Assembly: GCA_039923455.1 (NCBI GenBank)
Contig: JBDTCS010000003.1
Span: 1 to 5,887, forward strand
Length of the DNA: 5,887 nt
Source of the DNA: JBDTCS01 sp039923455
GTDB lineage: Bacteria > Bacteroidota > Ignavibacteria > Palsa-1295
Direction: 5' to 3'
A model generated the notes under the pieces. That model made no database searches and was not told where the DNA came from. It saw nothing but the letters and a program-made list of their open reading frames with translations. The first letter of the stretch is position 1; the number at the start of each line of letters is the position of its first letter. The translations under genes were made by a program, and so were the position numbers. Below, piece by piece: positions 1 to 5,887 of this stretch.

Positions 1-2155
1 CCGCAGGCACGGTGATATCAATATCGATGGCGACCTCAGCGACGCAGGCTGGAGAGACGCAGCACACGTTGACGAATTCTCAACCGCACTTCCAATCGCT
101 TACCAAAAGCCGAACGAGCGAACCGAAGGATTTATTACATACGATGATGACTATCTCTACATCGCGATGATCGCGCACGACAGCGATCCCTCAGCAATTC
201 GTGCTACACACTGCGGTCGGGATAATATGTTCAAAGATGATTTCATGGGGATCATACTTGATACATACGGTGATGCTTCGCGAGCCTTTGAGATCTATAC
301 CAATCCGTTCGGAGTGCAGGGTGATCTCTTCTGGTCGGCGAACAATGAGGATGATAGTTATGATTTAGTCTATCAATCCGAGGCGAAGATCACTACCGAA
401 GGTTGGCAAATGGAGATGCGAATCCCGTTTAAGAGCTTGCGTTTTCCCGACAAGCCGGTTCAGGATTTTCATGGGACATTTTGGCGACATCACCCACGAG
501 ATAACGCTTACCGCTATACGTGGGCACCAATGAATTTTTATGATCCCTGCGCGTTTTGCCAGCTTGGCACGTTTACGGGGATCGAGAATATTCATGCGAG
601 CGGCAATCTCGAATTGCTACCTGCACTTGTCATTCACCAATCGGCTGCGCTGGACGCGAGCGGCAACGGGCTTGTAAATGATCCGGTAAAGCTCGAGCCC
701 TCGCTCGGTCTTAGGTATTCACTCGGCTCAAGTACTTCTCTCGAAGCCGCAATCAAGCCGGACTTTAGTCAGGTTGAGGCGGATGCTTCGCAAGTCGATG
801 TGAACTCGACGTTTGCATTATACTATCCGGAACGCCGTCCGTTCTTTCAAGATGGGAGCGATGTATTCAATACACTTCTCACTGCGGTTTATACACGCTC
901 CATCAATGCACCTTCGGGTGTTGCGAAAGGGATTTATCGCGATGCAACAAATACCATCAGCTACATTGGTGCGATCGACGATCACTCCCCGCTTATCGTG
1001 CCGCTGGAGGAACGCTCCTATATCACTGATGTCGGCAAGAGCGTCTCGAATATTTTTCGCGCGATGCATAGCTTTAGCGATGACACATATCTCGGGTTAT
1101 TAGCAACCGATCGGCGCTATACATCGAACGGTTCGAATACGGTCTTGAGCTTGGATGGAAAAATTCATATCATCGAGAACATCGAGTTCGCCGCGCAATC
1201 GCTTTTCAGTCATACCAAAGAACAAACCGATAGCATGCTCGGCGGCACGACTACATTCGATGACGGCAAACACACTGTGAAGTTCGACGGAGAAGATTAT
1301 TGGGGATTCGCAAACTATCTCTCACTCTCGCGTTTCACTCGCACGCTCGATGTGCAGTCGAATTTTATGCAATTGAGCCCAACGTTCCGTGCCGGCAACG
1401 GATTCATCACTTCAACTTCGTATCAGCAGAGCGCCACTTTCATAGGATACAAAGCGCTCTTTGATGCTCCGCCATCGTACCTACGGTGGATCACAGAGCT
1501 CGATGGAAGTATAACGTTTGCTCGAACGTGGAATTTTGATGGCACGACAAAACTAAGTGCGATGCGACCAGAGATCGATCTCTCCTTGATCGGGCAAACA
1601 ACACTGCATCTATTCTATCGTCTATCAGAGGAGGAATATCGAGGTATCAGGTTCATGGGGTTGCACTATTGGGATTTTAAAGGCGACTCGCGATTCAGTC
1701 ACGAAGTTGTGATCGGTGGTGAGCTAACGATCGGAAGAACGATCGCGCGTAATTTGGCAGTGCCGACTACCGGTAAGGAGCTCGATATCTCGGCCTACGC
1801 AGAGATTCGGCCGTTCGCACGAATAATCATTGAGCCCAACTACACGTATAGTAAGCTCGCGAATGATTCGGGTGGCAATTTTTATGAAGGTTCGATCTAT
1901 CATGCACGGCTAACGTATCAATTTACTCGTGCGCTTGATCTGAGAGTTGTTGTGGAATACAATACATTCAGTGATCGACTCATCATCGATCCGTTGCTTA
2001 CGTATAAACTAAATCCCTTCACAATATTTTACATCGGGTCAGCGCACGGATTCACATCACCACAACCCGGCCTCTTGCCAAGTGATGCGCAGACGCAGTG
2101 GCAAGCGACCGACCGACAATTCTTCGCAAAATTTCAATATCTCTTCTCGACGTGA
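1..2155 (+). CDS. CBM9-like / DUF5916 outer-membrane barrel protein, N-terminus missing
   Basis: The frame is open from base 2 to the TGA at 2153-2155, giving 717 visible residues; the start and any signal peptide lie off the left edge. The ATG at 167 is internal, because the CBM9-like fold is already under way before it (INIDGDLSDAGW at about 17-52, then DDDYLYIAMIAHDSDPS). The first part matches the carbohydrate-binding-module-9-like domain that precedes DUF5916. The DUF5916 part follows, with NLELLP near 605, KPDFSQVEAD at 755-784 and YPERRPFF at 824-847, all hallmarks of the family. The remainder is alternating aromatic/polar beta-strand sequence ending in an aromatic-rich strand (FAKFQYLFST), as expected for an outer-membrane barrel. 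DUF5916 proteins are common in Bacteroidota and relatives; their substrate is unknown, and a role in surface binding or transport is only inferred. The only cysteines visible are three in the N-terminal part, at 212-214, 548-550 and 557-559, the last two forming a CxxC. Family assignment is confident, function is not. Confidence 0.9.
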   Translation, partial: RRHGDINIDGDLSDAGWRDAAHVDEFSTALPIAYQKPNERTEGFITYDDDYLYIAMIAHDSDPSAIRATHCGRDNMFKDDFMGIILDTYGDASRAFEIYTNPFGVQGDLFWSANNEDDSYDLVYQSEAKITTEGWQMEMRIPFKSLRFPDKPVQDFHGTFWRHHPRDNAYRYTWAPMNFYDPCAFCQLGTFTGIENIHASGNLELLPALVIHQSAALDASGNGLVNDPVKLEPSLGLRYSLGSSTSLEAAIKPDFSQVEADASQVDVNSTFALYYPERRPFFQDGSDVFNTLLTAVYTRSINAPSGVAKGIYRDATNTISYIGAIDDHSPLIVPLEERSYITDVGKSVSNIFRAMHSFSDDTYLGLLATDRRYTSNGSNTVLSLDGKIHIIENIEFAAQSLFSHTKEQTDSMLGGTTTFDDGKHTVKFDGEDYWGFANYLSLSRFTRTLDVQSNFMQLSPTFRAGNGFITSTSYQQSATFIGYKALFDAPPSYLRWITELDGSITFARTWNFDGTTKLSAMRPEIDLSLIGQTTLHLFYRLSEEEYRGIRFMGLHYWDFKGDSRFSHEVVIGGELTIGRTIARNLAVPTTGKELDISAYAEIRPFARIIIEPNYTYSKLANDSGGNFYEGSIYHARLTYQFTRALDLRVVVEYNTFSDRLIIDPLLTYKLNPFTIFYIGSAHGFTSPQPGLLPSDAQTQWQATDRQFFAKFQYLFST

Positions 2156-2171
2156 TGTGTCGCGCTCCCGT

Positions 2172-2198
2172 CCGCATGCGCTATTTGGGCGCTTGCGG
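2172..2198. terminator. Stem-loop between convergent genes, possible bidirectional terminator
   Basis: CCGCATGCGC (2172-2181) pairs with GCGCTTGCGG (2189-2198) as a ten-base stem with one central T-T mismatch and a seven-base loop. It starts 16 bases after the stop of the rightward DUF5916 gene and contains the TAG stop (2183-2181) of the leftward membrane-protein gene. The position suits a shared terminator. Against this, neither side has a strong T-run directly after the stem: the plus strand has only CTTTT about nine bases on, and the minus strand continues GGACGGGAG. Pairing is read directly from the sequence; the terminator role is inferred. Confidence 0.4.
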
Positions 2199-2702
2199 TG
2201 GCTGCACTTTTAGCAACGAATCGGTGACTGCTTTTGAGAAGTGCATCTCTGTGTGACGTATCTCTCCACCCAACTCTGACACCCAACCCATAAGACCCGC
2301 AGCTGCGAGCGAGACCACAAATGTCGCAACGACAAATCCGTTAAATATTTTCGGTGATTCCGAAGTGCGGTTGACACGTCGCCCGAGTACAAGACCGAGC
2401 AATGCCAGGAAGCCTGCAAGCATCATCACCCAAAGCGCAACATCGGCTGCCCACCTATGCTCCCGAACAAGATCTCTCGACACCAATCCGGCATTGATCA
2501 CGATTCGCGCAGCAGCACCGCCGGTGCTATCGGCAAAATAGGAAACGATCGCAGTTACAAGATTCGCCCAAAGTGCTGCACGTTTGAGCTCGATATCTTT
2601 TCGAATGAAGGCATAGAGCATGAGTCCAATCGAAAAAAGTCCACCGAAGATCGGTGCGTGATTCAGAAGAAGATGCCAATGCGGTGCATTAATACTTTCC
2701 AT
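2181..2702 (-). CDS. Small four-helix membrane protein with conserved histidines, function unknown
   Basis: I place the start at the ATG at 2702-2700, giving 173 residues. The frame extends to a TTG at 2729, but relatives begin a few residues before the HLLLNH motif, as this ATG does. Four hydrophobic segments lie near residues 11-33, 41-58, 84-106 and 119-140. Recognisable motifs are HWHLLLNHAP (8-17), REH (80-82) and GGEIRHTE (145-152) just after the last helix. I recall this pattern from uncharacterised short membrane proteins of Bacteroidota-like genomes, loosely resembling DUF2231. His10, His15, His82 and His150 fall near the ends of helices, which would allow metal or haem binding, but this is inference. 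The second-helix region reads TGGAAARIV, where I remember relatives being more acidic. The gene is last in the leftward run, 83 bases after the J-domain/TPR gene; no Shine-Dalgarno sequence is visible. An integral membrane protein is near certain; its role is not known. Confidence 0.8.
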   Translation of the reverse strand: MESINAPHWHLLLNHAPIFGGLFSIGLMLYAFIRKDIELKRAALWANLVTAIVSYFADSTGGAAARIVINAGLVSRDLVREHRWAADVALWVMMLAGFLALLGLVLGRRVNRTSESPKIFNGFVVATFVVSLAAAGLMGWVSELGGEIRHTEMHFSKAVTDSLLKVQPPQAPK

Positions 2703-2785
2703 GATAGTATGAGAGATTTTGAATAGCAATATAAAACTCGGAATAGAAGTCGTGCGATGAAACTTGGAATTGCAAACGGGATATC

Positions 2786-3697
2786 CTAATTCATCAGAGC
2801 CAACCGATCTGCCGTTAGCTTTAGATAGGGCTCGCCATTTTGCCCGGCTTGCTGCATGCGTTCGGCTACTTTGTGTGCGGCTTCGAATGCGTTGCGTGCA
2901 TCGAAGGGTTTCTCTTCATGTGTGAAGAGGACTCCGAGATTGTAATAGGCGACAACAAGATTACTATCACCGTGCATTTGTTCGGAGAGAATTTTTAGCG
3001 AGGTCGCATATTTGCCGCGCTTAAAATAGGCCATTGATAGATCACGAATAATCACCTCGTTACCCGGGTCTTTCTCCAAACATTTCTCCCAATATTTCGC
3101 CGCAGATCTGAACTCGCCAAGAGTATAAAATACATCCGCCATGCGCTCGAGTTTTTCGAGCGAGTCATCCGGCACCTGCATCGTATCAACGATGGGCACG
3201 TCGAATGGTAACGGATGCTCCCGATGACGATCGATGATCTGCTGCACCGGATCGGTAGGCGATGGATGCGGCTCCCAATATTGTGTCGCCGCGAATCCGG
3301 CGAACGTTAGACATGCAAGCACAACGAGCGTGAACGCATAGTTGCGTTTGTCTCGCTTCGTCCAACCAAATGTTCGACGCATGGTCGTACCCGTTCGATG
3401 CGTCCCCTTTCGCACCAGATGATCTGCCGGAAGCACGACATTGCGTCGACGAAATTCTTCCAACCTTTCTGCCGTGAGTTCATCCGAAAGTCCGAGCATC
3501 ACGCGATGCTGCTCACGCTTCACCGGATCGAACAGGATTGCTTTTGCATCATTCAAAGCGCGCATGCTGGTTGCAGCGTCAGCGTTTTCCGGATTTGCGT
3601 CGGGATGGGTTTGTTTTGCGAGACGCCAATAAGCCTTACGGATCTCCGAATCGGAGGCCGTTCGAGGAAGACCTAAGAGATGAAAATAATCGGTCAT
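2786..3697 (-). CDS. Membrane-anchored J-domain protein with C-terminal TPR repeats
   Basis: This 303-residue protein starts at the ATG at 3697-3695 and ends in TAG. Residues 1-68 form a J domain of the DnaJ type: YFHLLGL at the N-terminus, helix II with RKAYWRLAKQ, the HPD motif at 31-33 that stimulates Hsp70 ATPase activity, and helix III through LNDAKAILFDPVKREQH. There is no Gly/Phe-rich region or zinc finger, so it is a class III (type C) J protein. A charged linker (70-119) ends in the basic TKRDKRN, followed by one membrane helix at about 120-140. The rest contains about three TPR units, near 181-212, 216-243 and 248-280, each with the A/G-Y/F spacing of the repeat. The positive-inside rule puts the J domain in the cytoplasm, to recruit DnaK, and the TPRs in the periplasm, presumably to bind a partner. 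The client is unknown. The gene follows atpC after 126 bases. No Shine-Dalgarno sequence is visible, but the J domain begins right at this ATG, which supports the start. Confidence 0.88.
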   Translation of the reverse strand: MTDYFHLLGLPRTASDSEIRKAYWRLAKQTHPDANPENADAATSMRALNDAKAILFDPVKREQHRVMLGLSDELTAERLEEFRRRNVVLPADHLVRKGTHRTGTTMRRTFGWTKRDKRNYAFTLVVLACLTFAGFAATQYWEPHPSPTDPVQQIIDRHREHPLPFDVPIVDTMQVPDDSLEKLERMADVFYTLGEFRSAAKYWEKCLEKDPGNEVIIRDLSMAYFKRGKYATSLKILSEQMHGDSNLVVAYYNLGVLFTHEEKPFDARNAFEAAHKVAERMQQAGQNGEPYLKLTADRLALMN

Positions 3698-3823
3698 ATT
3701 GGCTTTGCAACCGCTAGCTTTACTGCTGCCAGCATCTGCTGCGGATTACTAAGATTAAAAGCCTTAGAGCGTATGAGAAAGTTCTTCCGAGGTGCGACCT
3801 CTGGAGGGCTGGCCCGAAAAAGT

Positions 3824-4231
3824 TTAGCGAAACTTGGCTGCCTTCACTCTCGCTTCAGCACGATCGAGGGAGCGCTTTGCACGTTCACGATCAATCGCCT
3901 CATCATAACCTTTGAGACGCTCTTTCGCACGAGCCATCGCCCGTTGGGCGCGATCAAGATCAATCTCTGGAAGTGCTTCAACAGCATCGGCGAGGAGTGT
4001 GCCACTATTTTTATGCAGTTCAAGGAATCCACCTGAGATAGCGAAATGCTCTTCCTTGCCGCCTTGCTCAACATACGTGAAAACACCCGGAACAAGCGCA
4101 GCAATGATCGGAGCGTGATTGTAGAGAACCTGAAACGGACCCATCGCGCCAGGTGCAGTAAAATTTTCTACGTCACCATTAAAGAGCACTTTCCGAGGTG
4201 TTACGATCTCGATGTGAATTATCTTTGCCAT
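3824..4231 (-). CDS. atpC: F1Fo ATP synthase epsilon subunit
   Basis: The product, 135 residues from the ATG at 4231-4229 to a TAA, is the epsilon subunit of F-type ATP synthase. It sits on the central stalk with gamma, couples rotation to the c-ring and can inhibit ATP hydrolysis. The N-terminal beta-sandwich shows the expected landmarks: IHIEIVTPRKVLFNGDVE at the start, PGAMGPFQVLYNHAPI at 27-42 and FAISGGFLEL at 63-72. Residues from about 89 form the C-terminal helical hairpin (DLDRAQRAMARAKERL, then a second Arg/Ala-rich helix), so the regulatory C-terminal domain is present. Length is normal for the family. In most bacteria atpC directly follows atpD; here the gene upstream is DUF1361 and the gene downstream is a J-domain protein, so no other ATP synthase gene is next to it in the window. 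The 153-base upstream gap could hold its own promoter. AGAG close before the ATG is at best a weak ribosome binding site. Confidence 0.96.
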   Translation of the reverse strand: MAKIIHIEIVTPRKVLFNGDVENFTAPGAMGPFQVLYNHAPIIAALVPGVFTYVEQGGKEEHFAISGGFLELHKNSGTLLADAVEALPEIDLDRAQRAMARAKERLKGYDEAIDRERAKRSLDRAEARVKAAKFR

Positions 4232-4280
4232 CTCTATTTGCTGCGATGATTTGCTGTTGTTCTCAGAAAGCTTAGAGCCA

Positions 4281-4310
4281 CAATTCCTTCCGAATTGGCC
4301 TGAATTGACC
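4281..4310. promoter_or_regulatory. Palindrome and direct repeats upstream of atpC, candidate operator
   Basis: CAATTC (4281-4286) and GAATTG (4292-4297) form a perfect six-base inverted repeat around a five-base centre. The right arm is repeated ten bases later: GAATTGGCC (4292-4300) and GAATTGACC (4302-4310) differ at one base, and the spacing is about one helical turn. The cluster lies 50-79 bases before the atpC start, in the largest intergenic gap of the leftward run, where a promoter or regulator site would be expected. I could not fix convincing -35/-10 or Bacteroidota-type -33/-7 boxes, so regulation is only suggested. Confidence 0.25.
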
Positions 4311-4384
4311 CATTTTTAGCCGGACAGGATAGCTCGCTTCTCCGGTGCCATAAGACAAGAAACGGAGCCCGAAAGTTCTAATTT

Positions 4385-5170
4385 TTAGTCCGGCTGCGCT
4401 TCCAGCGCACCTTCGCTGGTAACGGATCGAACGCCTTCGCGACGATTTTTTCGCGCGTTCCGAATTCTTGCATCTTGCCGAGTTCGCCTGCGCTCGAATC
4501 GGACTCGCAGGCCATCGTGGAATATTTTGTACAACTGATGCACGAGAAAGAGCAAGAGTGCCATGGAAAAAACGATCTTGAATATTCGCGCATCGGCGAA
4601 CGCGTTTTCGCTGGAACGAGCGATGTGCAACGGATCATTCAGAATGTCCCACGAGTTGAATCTTGCCACACGTCCTAAGTAAATTCCGATACTGCTCAAG
4701 ATCGGAATTGCGAAAAGCGCGACTCGGTATGCCGACCTACCAAAACGCCGACGCATCGCAAAGAGAATGCGATCGGTTGTGAATGCATAGCACACAATTC
4801 CGAGCAGCACAAAAGCAATATAAAGCGGGAATTGCGTCGCGAGCAAATGCCAAAGCGAGAGATCGGTCGTGCGGACCGTCTCAAGAAAATGGACGAGATC
4901 CGTTGCGATATAGGGTGCGTTCGGCAGAAAAAGCATGATAAGAAAAATCTGCCCGAGAAAAACGGGAGTACTGATTCGTCTTTTCGGTTGCTCACTACGC
5001 TTCAGAAAAATCACCGCAAGCCCAACAGGAATGAGAGCAAGCGCGGCATTCCAAGCCATCCACCAAAAGGGGCCAAGCTTGGATAATTCATCCCGCAAAA
5101 GATCGATCGGTGCAAAAAGTGTCGTAAAGACCTCCAATTCTGAGTTTATTTCGCCAAGGTGGTACAACAC
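4385..5170 (-). CDS. DUF1361 integral membrane protein
   Basis: The two signature motifs of DUF1361 are clear: FLPNAPYIATDLVHF at 81-95 and IGIYLGRVARFNSWDIL at 161-177. Hydrophobic segments lie near 36-56, 68-90, 108-130, 148-168 and 198-217, so this is a polytopic inner-membrane protein; the family's function is not known. The start is uncertain. The longest supported form begins at GTG 5170-5168 and gives 261 residues with about 35 residues before the first helix. No ATG precedes the first helix in this frame, and no good ribosome binding site sits before the GTG. The frame stays open upstream all the way to the stop of the permease gene, 75 bases away. The C-terminal tail is unusual: 12 of the 23 residues from 222 to 244 are Arg or Lys. 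This suggests a cytoplasmic end, possibly contacting lipid head groups or nucleic acid, though that is inference. It lies between the permease and atpC with no obvious functional link to either. Confidence 0.88.
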   Translation of the reverse strand: MLYHLGEINSELEVFTTLFAPIDLLRDELSKLGPFWWMAWNAALALIPVGLAVIFLKRSEQPKRRISTPVFLGQIFLIMLFLPNAPYIATDLVHFLETVRTTDLSLWHLLATQFPLYIAFVLLGIVCYAFTTDRILFAMRRRFGRSAYRVALFAIPILSSIGIYLGRVARFNSWDILNDPLHIARSSENAFADARIFKIVFSMALLLFLVHQLYKIFHDGLRVRFERRRTRQDARIRNARKNRREGVRSVTSEGALEAQPD

Positions 5171-5245
5171 CCATGGAAAGAATTTCGAGCCATGGAGACC
5201 AATAAGCTGCCATGTTCCGAGAAAACAATCTGGAGAAAAAAGGTA

Positions 5246-5887
5246 TTAACTAAGCTTTCTGCGAAATCTAAGAATACTCAGCGTCAATATGCCCACACCA
5301 AACACGAAGAGGGCGAGTGCTTGTGGCCAAAGCGCCTCCATACCCACGCCACGAAGAAAGAGTCCACGAATGATGACGAAAAAATAGCGCAATGGAATGA
5401 TGTAGGTGATCGCCTGAATAACTTTTGGCATGTTCTCGATCGGGAAAATAAACCCCGAAAGAAAATTCATCGGCATCATCACGAAGAACATGGATGTCAT
5501 CATCGCCTGCTGCTGCGTTTTTGAAACCGTCGAGACGAAGAGTCCGAGGCCAAGCGTTGTGAGTAAGAACAATCCTGTCAGCCCAAAGAGCAACAGCACA
5601 CTTCCTCGAACGGGAACACCGAACCAGAGTGTAACGCCCAGCAATACGAGGACGGTGTCAATAAGTCCGATAATTACAAACGGTGTGAGCTTACCGATGA
5701 TGAGTTGATAGGGTTTGATCGGCGAGACCATCAGTTGATCCATCGTGCCGAGTTCTTTCTCCTTCACGACCGCAAGCGATGTGAGCATCGTCGTCATCGT
5801 CATGAGGAGCATTGCAAGAATTCCGGGAATGAGAAAATTCCGACTTTTGAGTTCTGGATTGTACCACACCCGAACTTCCGGATCAAT
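5246..5887 (-). CDS. ABC-2 type transporter permease, N-terminus missing
   Basis: Only the last 213 residues are in the window; the gene runs off the right edge and ends in TAA at 5248-5246. The GTG at 5869 is internal, because the frame continues upstream as IDPEVR into VWYNPELKSRNFLIPG, the conserved segment before the second membrane helix of ABC-2 (YhhJ/YbhR-like) permeases. VKEKELGTMDQLMVSPI followed by IGKLTPF is the family's cytoplasmic coupling region. Five hydrophobic segments follow from the IPG motif, including MNFLSGFIFPIENMP and the terminal ALALFVFGVGILTLSILRF before a basic end (RFRRKLS). The first helix and the large periplasmic loop would be off the edge. Such permeases pair with an ABC ATPase and often an HlyD-type adaptor to export drugs or lipophilic compounds; those genes would be expected upstream, beyond the window. 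Substrate cannot be told from the sequence. It is the most upstream gene visible in the leftward run. Confidence 0.93.
   Translation of the reverse strand: MDPEVRVWYNPELKSRNFLIPGILAMLLMTMTTMLTSLAVVKEKELGTMDQLMVSPIKPYQLIIGKLTPFVIIGLIDTVLVLLGVTLWFGVPVRGSVLLLFGLTGLFLLTTLGLGLFVSTVSKTQQQAMMTSMFFVMMPMNFLSGFIFPIENMPKVIQAITYIIPLRYFFVIIRGLFLRGVGMEALWPQALALFVFGVGILTLSILRFRRKLS

Noticed and set aside
167..2155. ATG at 167 as the true start of the DUF5916 gene
   Set aside because: The open frame upstream to base 2 encodes a clear continuation of the CBM9-like domain, so the gene starts outside the window.
3749..3767. CTAAG/CTTAG inverted repeat upstream of the J-domain gene
   Set aside because: Five-base AT-rich arms over a nine-base loop are expected by chance in a gap of this size.
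3789..3801. GAGGT/ACCTC hairpin downstream of the atpC stop
   Set aside because: The stem is only five bases with a three-base loop, lies about 22 bases after the stop and has no T-run after it on the minus strand, so a terminator call is not justified.
3680..4036. Plus-strand open frame of 118 codons spanning the gap between the J-domain gene and atpC
   Set aside because: Most of it is antisense to atpC and its start is antisense to the J-domain gene; the translation shows no family resemblance and has a cysteine-rich, low-likelihood composition.
4311..4394. Two similar stretches, TTTTTAGCCGG (4313-4323) and TTTTTAGTCCGG (4382-4393), and a CCGGA/TCCGG inverted repeat at 4320-4345
   Set aside because: The direct repeat is short and imperfect, one copy being the DUF1361 stop region. 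The inverted repeat has five-base arms and a 16-base loop with A rather than T after it on the minus strand.
5171..5195. Two CCATGG palindromes 19 bases apart in the gap before DUF1361
   Set aside because: Six-base palindromes of this kind occur by chance; the ATG on the minus strand within the first one is out of frame with DUF1361.
5159..5524. Plus-strand open frame of 121 codons, rich in Lys, His and Asn
   Set aside because: It is the reverse complement of the well-supported permease gene and the gap; the composition is what antisense of a hydrophobic protein gives.

Overview
The window is ordinary, gene-dense bacterial chromosome of roughly even base composition (about 48% GC by eye). 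It holds one rightward gene and five leftward genes, all recognisable at least to family level. The combination points to the Bacteroidota/Chlorobiota side of the FCB group, for example an Ignavibacteria- or Kapabacteria-like lineage: a DUF5916 outer-membrane barrel protein, a short four-helix membrane protein of a type common in Bacteroidota-like genomes, an ATP synthase epsilon subunit with the GPFQVLYNHAP signature, and start sites without clear Shine-Dalgarno sequences. The placement is inferred from family content; no rRNA or other phylogenetic marker is present.

Layout. Bases 1-2155 (+) carry most of a secreted CBM9-like/DUF5916 protein whose N-terminus lies off the left edge. It converges on a leftward run across a 25-base gap containing a strong imperfect stem-loop (2172-2198). 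Read in the direction of transcription, from right to left, the leftward run is: an ABC-2 type transporter permease missing its N-terminus (5887-5246), a DUF1361 integral membrane protein (5170-4385), atpC encoding the F1 epsilon subunit (4231-3824), a membrane-anchored J-domain/TPR protein (3697-2786), and a small four-helix membrane protein with conserved histidines (2702-2181). Gaps are 75, 153, 126 and 83 bases. This is looser than a tight operon, so some genes may have their own promoters; the largest gap, before atpC, contains a palindrome and direct repeats.

How the genes relate. There is no obvious shared pathway. Five of the six products are envelope or membrane proteins and the sixth is the soluble epsilon subunit of the membrane-bound ATP synthase. 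I found no mobile element, CRISPR array, tRNA, rRNA, toxin-antitoxin pair or defence system. The points most worth a second look are the J-domain/TM/TPR architecture, the apparent separation of atpC from atpD, the uninterrupted reading frame linking the permease stop to DUF1361, and the stem-loop and repeat structures between genes. I do not see convincing evidence of a new multi-gene system here.
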